Shown: positions 20,565-30,153 of the stretch, piece after piece
How the letters are laid out: each line of letters opens with the position of its first letter
Numbering within the stretch: the first letter of the stretch is position 1
From: Helicobacter pylori
GTDB lineage: Bacteria > Campylobacterota > Campylobacteria > Campylobacterales > Helicobacteraceae
Direction: 5' to 3'
Assembly (NCBI GenBank): GCA_008032955.1
Contig: CP032046.1
Coordinates: 868,001-932,000 of the forward strand
Length of the DNA stretch: 64,000 bases
Translations under genes and position numbers: made by a program
The notes under the pieces: generated by a model
The model's database searches: none
What the model saw: the letters and a program-made list of their open reading frames with translations, nothing else
Told to the model about the DNA's origin: nothing

Positions 20565-21473
20565 ATAGGTTTTCAAAACGAAAATCAGTTAAAAGTAGGG
20601 GCGTTAGTCAAAGCCACGATCAACGACAAAGTGGTGGAGGCTAAAGTCATTAGCATTGGGTTCAATCGTGTAACCTTAAGGAGCGAAAAAGGCAACGAAG
20701 CCGCATACGCTTTCAATAGCGACAAATTCTTAAAGTGGTTCAATAAAGTTCCATTGACCGAGCATATGAGACTTCACGCTAAAAATGAAAAAAGCGCTGA
20801 TGATTTGTTGAAAGGGATTAAAGTGGTAACTAGCGGACCGAGTGTCAAGGATAGGACTTCTACTCCTAAAGAGCCTAAAGAAAAAGAGGACAAGTATAAA
20901 CTCTCTTTCGGGTTTGAGGAAAAAAGCGAGTCTAGTTTCTCGGTGGTAGCTAAAGACTATTTCCTTACTGATAGAAAAAGCAGGATTGGTGCGTTATTGA
21001 CCCCTATGTTTTATCAAGGAAAAGGACATCAAGCTTCTGCTATCATTCTTACCGCTTTATCGTGTGCGGAGGGCTTAAATAAGCATAGCGACCTTGAGTA
21101 GGCTAAAATGCTTGAAAATCGTAATGTTGAAAATTGTTATTACGACACTTTTGATAATATGAATTTAGGCAATTTGACACTCTTTTGTAAGCTTATTAAG
21201 TTGTATGCGAGAGGTGATGAGGAGGCACAAGATTTAGGAGGTATTTGGGCTGAAATGTTACCTACTAATAAAGAGGAGGCGTTGTTTATCGCTCAACTCT
21301 TATGCGATGGTGGTATCAATAAGTATGATTTAAGTTGTGCGGGCTTAACTCCTAACTTATTAGCCGATAATCTTTGGTCTTATGGACTACGAGATGAGGA
21401 CTATGATGATGAGGGTAATGTTATCGAGCCTGAAAATGAAAACGAGAGCGAGGCTAAAAATTTAGAAAACTAA
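20565..21473 (+). pseudogene. Unknown accessory gene with ATA in place of ATG and an in-frame TAG
   Basis: The frame is open from an AAGGAG site at 20553-20558. Six bases later, where ATG is expected, the sequence is ATA (20565), followed by GFQNENQLKVGALVKATIND. The next possible start is GTG at 20631. At 21099-21101 a TAG interrupts HSDLE-stop-AKMLENRNV and the same frame runs on to 21473. TGG to TAG is the simplest change. The restored protein is about 302 residues, with KVGALVKATINDKVVEAKVI suggesting a small beta-barrel at the start, a Lys/Glu linker near residues 85-105, and a very acidic C-terminus (DEDYDDEGN, EPENENESE). I do not recognise the family. A terminator follows directly. 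Confidence 0.6.
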
Positions 21474-21476
21474 CCC

Positions 21477-21510
21477 CCCCTTACTCTCTTGTGAGGGGTC
21501 TCCTTTTTTT
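21477..21510 (+). terminator. Rho-independent terminator
   Basis: CCCCTTAC, loop TCTCTT, GTGAGGGG (8 bp with one G-U pair), then TCTCC and seven T. It lies just after the preceding gene and separates the accessory zone from speA, which is on the other strand. Confidence 0.75.
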
Positions 21511-21607
21511 AATCTCTCTTTTAATTCTTCTTGTATCTTTATTTTTCAAATGTTGCTTGGCGTTTCTTGTATCTTTATTTTAGCTATAATCCATTTATAG
21601 CGTTCTT

Positions 21608-23455
21608 TTAAGAAATCGTGCGCAAATACCCGTTTTCGCTCAGCATGACATACAAGCGCCCCATGATTTCTTTCTTTTCTTCCATGTCCAGTTGGTTGTT
21701 GTCTTCAATTTTTTGTTTTAAAAGGCGCTCGATCTCTTTGGTGTCATAGTCTAAATCGTCTAGCACATCTAAAATCGTTTGGGCTTCGCAAATATCTTCC
21801 ACTTCATAATCGCCTTTTTCATCAAAAACCACACTAAATTCCGTAGGGTGTGTGAATAAATTGTGTTTCATGCCTAAAACTTCTTGATACGCTCCCACTA
21901 AAAAGAACGCTAAAAAGTATTCTTCTTCATCTATGTCTATATCATGCAAAAACAAGGGTTTGGTGGAATCAAAAGCGATTTCCCCATCGCTATCGCAAGT
22001 AATATCCCACAAGCTCGCGCTCCTGGTGGGCTTTTCGTCTAATTTATTCAAGGGCATGACCGGGAAATTCTGCTTCAAGCCCCAATAATCCGGCAAGCTT
22101 TGGAAAAACGAGCAATTCAATAAATAGCGCTCTTGGACCTGCTCTTGAATGCGTAAAATATCGTTATGATCCTTAACATAAAGCAATTGCACCGCTTTTT
22201 TGACGATCAAATGGGCTAAAACTTCAGTGTTGCTCCTGTCAATCAAATCAATATAGCCTAGATCAAAAAGCGTGAATAGCGACTCGGTGTGATCAAAACT
22301 ATCATGCAAGTATTCAATGGCGTTTTTTTCATTGATATTAGCGAGCAAGTCTAGCATTTCATCAATCAAGGGGGGGTTATTACTTTCTTTGATTTTTAGG
22401 GATTTTTCATTGTATTCATGCGAAAACAATTCTAACACCGGGGCCACCAAAACGGCATGGTTAGCAGAAATATAACGGCCTGATTCAATGAAAATATCCG
22501 GCTCGATTTCTTGCTTATTTTTCACAATTTCCCTCAATAAAAACACCACATCAGCGCTGAATTCTTCTAAAGTGTAGTTCTTGTCTTGGTGGTGCTTGTG
22601 TTGGGTGTATTCTACGGCTAACCCCCCTCCAATATTCACGCTATTAAGATTTTTAGCGCCCATTTTACGCAATTCTGCATACAAGTTTCCCGCTTCTCTT
22701 AAAGCCTTTTTTAAGGGCGAAATATCGCTGATTTGAGAGCCTATGTGGAAATGTATCATGTGGAAATGCTCTAGTAAGTCGTTTTCTTCTAAAAGGCGTA
22801 TCGCTTCTAAAACTTCAGTGCTGCTAAGGCCAAATTTAGAATTGATCCCCCCACTCTTTGCCCAAACGCCAGTGCCAGCGCTGTGCAAACGGATGCGAAT
22901 ACCAATTTTAGGGCAGGCTACAAAATCGTTTTGTTTAGCCACGGCGATAATGGTTTTTAGCTCATTCAAACCCTCAATCGTTAAAGTGATCTCATGCTGC
23001 ATGCTTTTAGCGATAAAGCCAAGCTCAATCATTTCCTTGTCTTTAAAGCCATTCACGGTGATAGGGGCTGTGGGGTTAGTGTAGCTCATCGCAATGATGA
23101 GCTCAGACTTGCTCCCGGCTTCTAAACCATAATCCAAGCCCTTAGCCCCCTGCACTAAAGGCAAAACAAACGAGGGCATTTGATTGACCTTTAAAGGGAA
23201 AACCGCCTTAAAAGCCCCGCTGTATTGATACTCTTTAATCGCTGAAGAAAACGCATCAAACAGGCTTTTGATTTGTTTTTGCACCAAATGGGGGAATCGC
23301 ACCAACAAAGGCCCTCTATAGCCCTTATCGCGCACGCTTTGAACGATTTCTAAAAGCGAGGGGTTTTTGCCATGACAAACTTTAACCAAGCCTTTTTCTA
23401 TCTTAAATTCGTTATTGCTCCAAAAATTAATCCCATAATCATGGACTTCTTGCAT
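21608..23455 (-). CDS. speA: Biosynthetic arginine decarboxylase
   Basis: SpeA is a PLP enzyme that decarboxylates arginine to agmatine, the first step of polyamine synthesis by the agmatine route. The 615-residue product has the alanine-racemase-type barrel. The PLP lysine is in FKAVFPLKVNQM, the phosphate-binding loop in NSVNIGGGLAVEY, and the beta-sandwich half carries ITCDSDGEI with the conserved CDSDG. Length fits the SpeA group. AAAGGATAG precedes the ATG. It is the last gene of the run metG to speA and begins 14 bases after cgt. Confidence 0.95.
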   Translation of the reverse strand: MQEVHDYGINFWSNNEFKIEKGLVKVCHGKNPSLLEIVQSVRDKGYRGPLLVRFPHLVQKQIKSLFDAFSSAIKEYQYSGAFKAVFPLKVNQMPSFVLPLVQGAKGLDYGLEAGSKSELIIAMSYTNPTAPITVNGFKDKEMIELGFIAKSMQHEITLTIEGLNELKTIIAVAKQNDFVACPKIGIRIRLHSAGTGVWAKSGGINSKFGLSSTEVLEAIRLLEENDLLEHFHMIHFHIGSQISDISPLKKALREAGNLYAELRKMGAKNLNSVNIGGGLAVEYTQHKHHQDKNYTLEEFSADVVFLLREIVKNKQEIEPDIFIESGRYISANHAVLVAPVLELFSHEYNEKSLKIKESNNPPLIDEMLDLLANINEKNAIEYLHDSFDHTESLFTLFDLGYIDLIDRSNTEVLAHLIVKKAVQLLYVKDHNDILRIQEQVQERYLLNCSFFQSLPDYWGLKQNFPVMPLNKLDEKPTRSASLWDITCDSDGEIAFDSTKPLFLHDIDIDEEEYFLAFFLVGAYQEVLGMKHNLFTHPTEFSVVFDEKGDYEVEDICEAQTILDVLDDLDYDTKEIERLLKQKIEDNNQLDMEEKKEIMGRLYVMLSENGYLRTIS

Positions 23456-23469
23456 TTTCTATCCTTTTA

Positions 23470-24639
23470 TCACGATAAGGTTTTAAAGAGGTTGGGGTTG
23501 TTTTTAAAATCTTTGATCGCTTCTTCATAAACCTTTTCAATTTGAATGACTGAATTTTCTAAAGTGTAGTTTAAAGCGCTTTTAGCGTATTCGTTTTGCA
23601 TTCTTTCTCTTTCAAGCTTGTTTTCTAACCACCAGTCTATTTTAGCGCTCAAATCTTTAGCGTTATTAGGCTCAAATAGCGATCGCTCATCTAGAGCGAA
23701 TTGCCTGGTTGCGCTTAAAGGGCTATTAGCGATAACAGGCACAACCCCCACGCTAATGGCTTCCAAACACGCAATCGCTTCGCTTTCCACATTGGCCGTG
23801 TGCACATAAAGGGTGCAAGTTTTTAAAATCTCTAACAATTCATTAGAATTGACAAACCCAAACTCCGTTTTTACGCCTAGTTTTTGGGCTAGAAGTTTGA
23901 TTTTTTTCTCATCAGGCCCTTTGCCTTTGAGTAATAATACAATGTCTTGTTTGTATCGGCTTAAAGCAACCGCTTTAATGAGAACGCTTTGATTTTTTTC
24001 ATTAGAATAGCGCCCTACCATAGCGATTTTAAAGGGCGTGGTGTCAAAAAGGCTTTTTTGCGGGTGTTCAAATTTAAACATGGGATCAAAGCCGTTAGAG
24101 ATAGCGTATTTTTTCCCTCCATAGTTGTATTTTTCTAATTCTTCTACAATGAATTTTGACGGGCAATGGATATGGTGGATATAGCGGTAATGCGAAGATT
24201 TAAACCACGAAAAAAGCATCATGTTAAACCAAGAAAATTGCCCCAATTTCATGTTATAAGAAATATGCTCTGGCTGTAAATGGAAAGAGCCAATATAAGG
24301 CACTTGCATTTCTCGTGCGATTTTTACGGCTGTTTTTTCTAGCAAAAAAGGCAAATAAGTATGGATCATATCCGCTCCCTTAAAAGCCTTTCTTAAGATT
24401 TTTTCATCGGGTTTAGCAAAAAGAATGTGTTGTTTGTGTGAGATTTCTGTAACTAGGGGGATGTAGCGCTCTTTAAGGTTGTAATACCCTTCTTCTTCAC
24501 TCCCTAAATTATCCACATAAGGGGCGACCACTCTCATAACATGCCCTCTTTTTTTCAGCGCTTCAAAAAAACGAAACGCTGTCATAGAAGTGCCATTACT
24601 GGTGTCTTTAAAGCTATCCACGACTAAAACAATAACCAT
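23470..24639 (-). CDS. cgt: Cholesterol alpha-glucosyltransferase
   Basis: The 389-residue GT4-family glycosyltransferase transfers glucose from UDP-glucose to host-derived cholesterol at the inner membrane. In H. pylori this makes the cholesteryl glucosides that help evade phagocytosis and T-cell responses. Visible features are the N-terminal DSFKDTSNGTSMTAFRF loop, FHLQPEHISY, the donor-site segment IAMVGRYSNEKNQ, and NVESEAIACLEAISVG with the EX7E-type motif. A basic region around residues 150-200 should contact the membrane. The sequence matches what I remember of HP0421. It lies 4 bases after the thioesterase gene, in one operon. Confidence 0.92.
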   Translation of the reverse strand: MVIVLVVDSFKDTSNGTSMTAFRFFEALKKRGHVMRVVAPYVDNLGSEEEGYYNLKERYIPLVTEISHKQHILFAKPDEKILRKAFKGADMIHTYLPFLLEKTAVKIAREMQVPYIGSFHLQPEHISYNMKLGQFSWFNMMLFSWFKSSHYRYIHHIHCPSKFIVEELEKYNYGGKKYAISNGFDPMFKFEHPQKSLFDTTPFKIAMVGRYSNEKNQSVLIKAVALSRYKQDIVLLLKGKGPDEKKIKLLAQKLGVKTEFGFVNSNELLEILKTCTLYVHTANVESEAIACLEAISVGVVPVIANSPLSATRQFALDERSLFEPNNAKDLSAKIDWWLENKLERERMQNEYAKSALNYTLENSVIQIEKVYEEAIKDFKNNPNLFKTLS

Positions 24640-24643
24640 TTAA

Positions 24644-25072
24644 CTACTCTTCTTTAAAATTGAATTTAAAAGGCTTTTTATCAAACACCACGATTTCTAT
24701 CATTCCCTCTAAAACCTGAATGTCTAACACAAACGCCTCTATTTTTATTTCAGCTTTTTTCACGCCATCTTGAATCACTTGCGCTTTAATGAGCGCTTCT
24801 TGATTCAATTCTAGGGGGGCGTAAAAATTGATGTTATTAGAAACCACCACGCTGTGCCTTTTATTCAGTGCACACAAGGCCGCATAATTGCACGCAATAA
24901 GCACAAACCCGGCATGCACAAAATTTTCTTCATACACCATGCTTTCATTGCCCTTGAAACGCGCATGGGCTATATCTTTTTCTAAAACGACTAGTTCAGT
25001 GCCAACGCTTGGTTTGAAATTCTTACAAGTCTCTAAAGAGTCATAATCCACACGAACGACTGATTCTTGCAC
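24644..25072 (-). CDS. Hotdog-fold acyl-CoA thioesterase-like protein
   Basis: The 142-residue product fits a single hotdog domain: a helix-containing segment NFVHAGFVLIACNYAALCAL packed against strands VVVSNNINFYAPL and KAEIKIEAFVLDI. The VHAGF stretch resembles the active-site entry seen in PaaI- or FapR-like proteins, but the substrate cannot be told. It sits 15 bases after cmoB and 4 bases before cgt. That setting could suggest a lipid-related role, but the operon is mixed. Confidence 0.7.
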   Translation of the reverse strand: MQESVVRVDYDSLETCKNFKPSVGTELVVLEKDIAHARFKGNESMVYEENFVHAGFVLIACNYAALCALNKRHSVVVSNNINFYAPLELNQEALIKAQVIQDGVKKAEIKIEAFVLDIQVLEGMIEIVVFDKKPFKFNFKEE

Positions 25073-25087
25073 TATCTTATCCTTTAT

Positions 25088-25873
25088 TTAACGCTTGCTT
25101 GGTTTAAGCATTTTAAAATACCCTCTCAAAGGAGCGTCATACCCCTCTAAAGTTTTAGAGTGATCCGTTTTATCCAAAAAATCTTCCAAACTCTGCCCCA
25201 AAATAAAATCCGTTTTACGCTGTTCTTTAGGCGTGGTCTTTGAAACGCTAAGAATCTCAAAATTTTCAAACCCTACCCTTTCGCACCACCCTTTTAAAGC
25301 GCTAACGCTAGGGATAAAATAAACGTTTTTCATTTTAGCGTAAGTTTTTTTAGGGCAAAGGGCGATGTCTAGGGGCGAATCAATAATAAGTGTATCCAAC
25401 ACTAGCTCCCCTTTTATCTTTAAAGCATGATACAAGGCTTTTAAAGCTTCTAGCGGGCTTTTTCTGTGGTATAACACCCCTAAGCAAAAAATGACATCAA
25501 AAGCGTTAGGGTATTTTTCATGCAAATCCTCTACCCCCAAAGACTCGTAAATGATTTTTTTTTCTTTATCAAAAAAGGGGGCTAAAAATTCAAATTGTTT
25601 TTTGACTAAAACGCCCGGATCAAACCCCACCAAACTTTTAGGCTTATGTTCTAGCATCTTAAACAAGTAATAGCCGTTATTGCAACCCACATCAGCCACT
25701 ATTTTGTCTTTTAAAGAAGTGGCGTTTTTGATTAGATCCCATTTAATAGAGCTATCCCATTCGCTATCAATCTTGATTTGAGAAATTTCAAAAGGGCCTT
25801 TACGCCATGGCCTTAACGCCATGATTTCTTCTAAAAGGGTTTTTGGATTGGACTTATCGTTACAAATCAGCAT
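25088..25873 (-). CDS. cmoB: tRNA U34 carboxymethyltransferase
   Basis: CmoB uses carboxy-SAM to carboxymethylate 5-hydroxyuridine at position 34 of certain tRNAs, giving cmo5U, which widens wobble decoding. The 261-residue protein is shorter at the N-terminus than the E. coli enzyme but has the core: MALRPWRKGPFEI, the SAM-binding VADVGCNNGYYLFKM, FDPGVLVKKQF, FCLGVLYHRKSPLEAL and VYFIPSVSALKGW. Its partner CmoA, which makes carboxy-SAM, is at 59361-60092. It starts 3 bases after the preceding gene. Confidence 0.92.
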   Translation of the reverse strand: MLICNDKSNPKTLLEEIMALRPWRKGPFEISQIKIDSEWDSSIKWDLIKNATSLKDKIVADVGCNNGYYLFKMLEHKPKSLVGFDPGVLVKKQFEFLAPFFDKEKKIIYESLGVEDLHEKYPNAFDVIFCLGVLYHRKSPLEALKALYHALKIKGELVLDTLIIDSPLDIALCPKKTYAKMKNVYFIPSVSALKGWCERVGFENFEILSVSKTTPKEQRKTDFILGQSLEDFLDKTDHSKTLEGYDAPLRGYFKMLKPSKR

Positions 25874-25876
25874 GAC

Positions 25877-26896
25877 TTACCATAGCGTGGGGGTTTTTTT
25901 AAAAAGGGGGGGGTTTAAAAGGGATTCTAAATGATAGGAGCTAATCCCATAAATAAAAGCGAAATTAAACGCTAGATTTTTTAATTGCTCTTTAAGGTTG
26001 TTATGAGTGGTGTAACAATAAGGGTTATTTTTTTCAAAGAAAGCCACGCTGTTTTTACGACAAAACACGACAATTTTCCCCCACGATAAAGTCTCAAGGG
26101 CTTTTTGAAGCATCATTTCAAACAATTCTTTTGACGCCTCAGCAACAACCACCCTTGCCGTTGTGCCATAGGGGGCTATTTCTAAATTTTTATTCACAAA
26201 AAAGGGTTTGCAATGATCTAAAGGGTATTCTTTTTTACCTAAAAGGTTCAAATCAAATTCAATTTGTAATTTCTCGCACAATTGAATCACCCTTTTTAAA
26301 GGCTCTAAAAAGATGCATGGCATTTTGAATTCGTATTCTTGTTTTTCATAGACTAAAGTGCTGCAAAAAAACGATTGGTTGAGAACGATTAAACGGCTTT
26401 CTTTTAAATCTTCCTTTAAATCTTCTCTCAAGTGCTCTTGCTTATAAAACAAATGGAGCCACTCCAATTTATCAAAAAAGGCTATTTTACACCCCTCTAT
26501 AATAAATAGATCTTCAAGGCTCTCTTTCAAGCACCACGCAAAATTGCTCACCATGATTTTAGAAGCGATCTCTAATTCTATGGGGCTTAATAACGCTCCA
26601 ACCACGCGCTCATTCAATAAGCAAAATTTAAACAAATGGTTCAAAGAATGCTCTATATCTTTAAGCTTGATCCATGCCACATCCCTATCGCTTAAAGGGT
26701 ATTCTCCTGCGTATAAAATCCCATAAGCCCCTAACTCTAAAGCTTTAGGAATGAGAGCATGATCTTTAGCGACAAATAAAGAGCCTTTTTGGACTTTGTT
26801 TAAAGACAAAACAATAGAATTAAAATAGCTGATTGAGGGCGTGTTTTGCAATTCGCCCAAACTCAATTCTACGGCTTCATTCACCCCTAATCGCAT
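25877..26896 (-). CDS. Protein resembling the Mur-ligase N-terminal domain (HP0418-like)
   Basis: The 339-residue product has, at residues about 10-80, the pattern of the MurE/MurF N-terminal domain: SISYFNSIVLSLNKVQKGSLF, then ALIPKALELGAYGILYAGE. After that I see no GKTTTK-type ATP loop and no other Mur-ligase motif, so it is probably not an active ligase. The C-terminal third has NLEIAPYGTTARVVVAEASK, a candidate binding strand. The start codon abuts the metG stop and cmoB follows after 3 bases, so these genes share one transcript. A cell-wall link is inference only. Confidence 0.65.
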   Translation of the reverse strand: MRLGVNEAVELSLGELQNTPSISYFNSIVLSLNKVQKGSLFVAKDHALIPKALELGAYGILYAGEYPLSDRDVAWIKLKDIEHSLNHLFKFCLLNERVVGALLSPIELEIASKIMVSNFAWCLKESLEDLFIIEGCKIAFFDKLEWLHLFYKQEHLREDLKEDLKESRLIVLNQSFFCSTLVYEKQEYEFKMPCIFLEPLKRVIQLCEKLQIEFDLNLLGKKEYPLDHCKPFFVNKNLEIAPYGTTARVVVAEASKELFEMMLQKALETLSWGKIVVFCRKNSVAFFEKNNPYCYTTHNNLKEQLKNLAFNFAFIYGISSYHLESLLNPPLFKKTPTLW

Positions 26897-28813
26897 TTAG
26901 CTGATCAAACTTCCTGCAATTTTTTCTCTAGTAGGGCTAATTAAGGCTAGATTATCGCTATCTCGCACCGCTAAAATCATGCCCTCACTCATTTCGCCCA
27001 TGAGCTTGGCGGGTTTTAAATTAGCCACCACGCACACCATTTGCCCCACCAAACTTTCAGGCTCATAATCCAAAGCGATCCCTGAGATGATCTGCCTCAA
27101 ACGATTTTCGCCTAAATCCACTTTTAAACGCAGTAATTTATTGGATTTTTCAATCCTTTGAGCTTCTTTGATAAGCCCCACTTTGATCTCTACTTTCTTG
27201 AAATCCTCAATACTGATATAGTTTTCTTGTGTTGGTGGGGCTTTTTCTTTTTCTGCTTGTGTTGGTGGGGCTTTTTCCACTTTTTCCATTTTACAAAATA
27301 AAGGCTCGGTGTCTTGTAGAACCATATCTTGTAATTTTTTAGCCTTAAAAAAGCGTTCGTAATTATTGGGCGTGATTTCTACACGAAAAGCGCTCGCTAA
27401 TTTCATAGCGCTCTTTGGCATGAACGCATAGAGCAAGAAACTTGATTGCAACAGCGCGTTTGCGATCAAGCTCAATAAGGCTTCTAGTTTTTCTGATTCG
27501 TTGTTTTTGTGCAAGACCCACGGCTCTTCTTTAGCGATGAGTTTGTTTAAAAAATCATAAACGCCAAACAATTCTTCTAAAGCTTTATGCAATTGCATTT
27601 TAGGCACAAAAGAATTAGCGTTATCTAAAATTTGATGCGCTTTTTCTAGCTCTTTAGAATAATAAGCGGTGATTTTGGCGCTTTTTAGAGAATAATTGAA
27701 ATATTTTTTAGCCATGCCTAGCAAGCGATTCAACAAATTCCCCAAATCGTTATTCAAATTCGCGTTGATCCTTTCTACTAACGCTTTTTTAGAAAAATCC
27801 CCATCTTGCCCAAAAGGCACTTCACGCAATAAAAAATAGCGTAATTCTTCAATCCCATACTCCATAGCGAGCTTTTGAGCGTCTAAAACATTACCCAAGC
27901 TCTTACTCATTTTCACGCCCTCTATCGTCCACCACCCATGCACGCAAAGCTGTTTGAATAGGGGCAAATTCAAACTCATCAAAAAAGCCGGCCAATAAAT
28001 GGCATGGAAGCGTAAAATATCCTTACCCACAATATGCCTAGCACATTCAAAATGCGCCATTTTATTGTCTAAACCGTTCAAATACCCTAACGCGCTCGCA
28101 TAATTCAATAAAGCGTCCAGCCAAACATACACCACATGTTTAGGATCGTTCATTTTTTTAGGCAAAGGAATGCCCCATTCAAAGCTCGTGCGCGTGATAG
28201 ACAGATCCAATAAACCCTGCTCAATAAAAGAAGTTACTTCATTTTTACGATAAATAGGCAAAATCGTTTCAGGATTTTTAGCGTAAAACTCCAATAAAGG
28301 CTTCTCATATGCGCTCAATCTGAAAAAATAACTCTCTTCTTCTAAAAGCGTGGTTTCTCTCAAGCAATCAGGGCATAAGACTTTATCACTCGTGTTGTCC
28401 GCTTTAGAAATCGCGCAATAACTCTCACAGCTCACGCAATAATACCCACTATAAGTGCCTTTATAAATATCCCCTTTTTCAAACATGATTTCAAAGGCGT
28501 TTTGCACGCATTTTTGATGCTCGCTGTCTGTGGTGCGGATAAAACCATCATAATCCAAATTGAAAAAATCCCACTGGTTTTTAAAAATCGCGCTAATGCT
28601 ATCGGCGTAAGCTTTGGGGCTTTGATTCCTTAGTCTCGCGCTTTGTTCGATCTTTTGCCCATGCTCATCGGTGCCGGTTAAAAAAAAGACTTCTTCGCCT
28701 TGGAGCGTGTAATACTTCTTTAAAGTGTCCGCAATCAAAGTCGTATAAGCATGGCCAATATGAGGGATGTCATTCACATAATAAATGGGGGTTGTGATCA
28801 GTGATTTTTGCAT
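26897..28813 (-). CDS. metG: Methionyl-tRNA synthetase
   Basis: MetG charges tRNA(Met). The 638-residue class I synthetase has the HIGH-type motif DIPHIGHAYT near residue 15, the zinc site CVSCESYC ... CPDC near 125-150, the KMSKS motif VKMSKSLGNV near 300, and a C-terminal tRNA-binding domain starting at SIEDFKKVEIKVGLI. The linker before that domain contains a 10-residue duplication (KAPPTQ twice) from a 30-base tandem repeat at about 27226-27277. It is the first gene of the run ending at speA; its promoter should lie in 28814-28930. Confidence 0.96.
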   Translation of the reverse strand: MQKSLITTPIYYVNDIPHIGHAYTTLIADTLKKYYTLQGEEVFFLTGTDEHGQKIEQSARLRNQSPKAYADSISAIFKNQWDFFNLDYDGFIRTTDSEHQKCVQNAFEIMFEKGDIYKGTYSGYYCVSCESYCAISKADNTSDKVLCPDCLRETTLLEEESYFFRLSAYEKPLLEFYAKNPETILPIYRKNEVTSFIEQGLLDLSITRTSFEWGIPLPKKMNDPKHVVYVWLDALLNYASALGYLNGLDNKMAHFECARHIVGKDILRFHAIYWPAFLMSLNLPLFKQLCVHGWWTIEGVKMSKSLGNVLDAQKLAMEYGIEELRYFLLREVPFGQDGDFSKKALVERINANLNNDLGNLLNRLLGMAKKYFNYSLKSAKITAYYSKELEKAHQILDNANSFVPKMQLHKALEELFGVYDFLNKLIAKEEPWVLHKNNESEKLEALLSLIANALLQSSFLLYAFMPKSAMKLASAFRVEITPNNYERFFKAKKLQDMVLQDTEPLFCKMEKVEKAPPTQAEKEKAPPTQENYISIEDFKKVEIKVGLIKEAQRIEKSNKLLRLKVDLGENRLRQIISGIALDYEPESLVGQMVCVVANLKPAKLMGEMSEGMILAVRDSDNLALISPTREKIAGSLIS

Positions 28814-28934
28814 CTTTATAATCGTGTTACCTTAAATTTGTTTAAATCTCTTAATTTTAACATGCTTTTAAAAATTTAGAGAATAGAGGTTGAATTCATG
28901 CTTATTCATGGGGTGTTTTTAGCTTAAAATTCAT

Positions 28935-28940
28935 TATAAT
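28935..28940 (+). promoter_or_regulatory. -10 box of cfa
   Basis: TATAAT in TTCATTATAATTAACG, 42 bases before the cfa ATG. Confidence 0.6.
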
Positions 28941-28981
28941 TAACGCTCAAAAAATTGAAAAATGAGTTAAGGAATAGACAG

Positions 28982-30151
28982 ATGATTTCAAAATTTTTGC
29001 TCAAAAGCATGTTCAAGCAGTGGAAAAACGGCGATTATCAGGTCGTTTTTTGGGACAATAGCGTTTATAGGAATGGTGAACATTTGCCTAAATTCACCCT
29101 TAAAATCCATCGCCCCCTAAAATTTAGCGACATTAAAAAAGACATGTCTTTGACGATTGCTGAGGCTTATATGGACGGCGTGATTGATATTGAAGGCTCT
29201 ATGGATGAGGTGATGCACTCTTTGTATTTGCAAACCAATTATGAGCATTTGCACAAGCATGATAGCGCTAAAGCCGTTCAAAAACCCCTTAAAGAAAGCT
29301 CCAACATTTCTAAACATTACGATTTAGGGAATGACTTTTATTCTATCTGGCTGGATGAAACCTTAAGCTATTCATGCGCTTATTTCAAAAAAGACGATGA
29401 CACCCTCCACGCCGCCCAACTCCAAAAATTAGATCACACTTTAAAAAAACTCCACCTAAAACCTGGCGAAAAACTGCTGGATATAGGCTGTGGTTGGGGC
29501 TATCTCTCTGTAAAAGCTGCACAAGAATACGGGGCGGAAGTGATGGGGATCACCATTTCTAGCGAGCAATACAAACAGGCTAACAAACGAGTCCAAGAAC
29601 TAGGGTTAGAGGATAAAGTAACGATCAAATTATTGAATTACCAGGATTTAGATGGGCGCTTATACCGCTTTGATAAAGTGGTGAGCGTGGGCATGTTTGA
29701 GCATGTGGGTAAGGATAATTTGCCCTTTTATTTCAAAAAAGTTAAAGAAGTGTTAAAGAGAGGTGGGATGTTTTTGCTCCACTCCATTTTATGCTGTTTT
29801 GAAGGCAAGACTAACGCATGGGTGGATAAATACATCTTCCCGGGTGGCTACTTGCCCTCTTTAAGAGAAGTGATGAGCGTGATGAGCGAATGCGACTTCC
29901 ACTTGCTCATGGCTGAAAGCTTACGCATCCATTACGCCAAGACTTTAGACATTTGGCGAGATAACTTCAACCACAATCTAGACCAAGTGAAAAGACTCGG
30001 CTATGACGAAAGATTTATCCGCATGTGGGATCTGTATTTAAGGACTTGCGCTTCCGCTTTCAGGGTGGGGAGCGCGGATTTATTCCAATTGCTCTTAACC
30101 AACAGCGTGGATAACACTTTCCCCTTAACCAAAGAATACATCTACCAATAA
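28982..30151 (+). CDS. cfa: Cyclopropane-fatty-acyl-phospholipid synthase
   Basis: Cfa adds a methylene from S-adenosylmethionine across the double bond of membrane acyl chains; in H. pylori this is linked to acid and drug tolerance. The 389-residue product has the N-terminal lipid-binding part (SDIKKDMSLTIAEAYMDG), LGNDFYSIWLDETLSYSCAY, the SAM motif LLDIGCGWGYLSVKAA, VSVGMFEHVGKDN, and YIFPGGYLPSLREV. The ATG at 28982 follows TTAAGGAAT. It converges with the large MscS gene two bases downstream. Confidence 0.95.
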   Translation: MISKFLLKSMFKQWKNGDYQVVFWDNSVYRNGEHLPKFTLKIHRPLKFSDIKKDMSLTIAEAYMDGVIDIEGSMDEVMHSLYLQTNYEHLHKHDSAKAVQKPLKESSNISKHYDLGNDFYSIWLDETLSYSCAYFKKDDDTLHAAQLQKLDHTLKKLHLKPGEKLLDIGCGWGYLSVKAAQEYGAEVMGITISSEQYKQANKRVQELGLEDKVTIKLLNYQDLDGRLYRFDKVVSVGMFEHVGKDNLPFYFKKVKEVLKRGGMFLLHSILCCFEGKTNAWVDKYIFPGGYLPSLREVMSVMSECDFHLLMAESLRIHYAKTLDIWRDNFNHNLDQVKRLGYDERFIRMWDLYLRTCASAFRVGSADLFQLLLTNSVDNTFPLTKEYIYQ

Positions 30152-30153
30152 TT

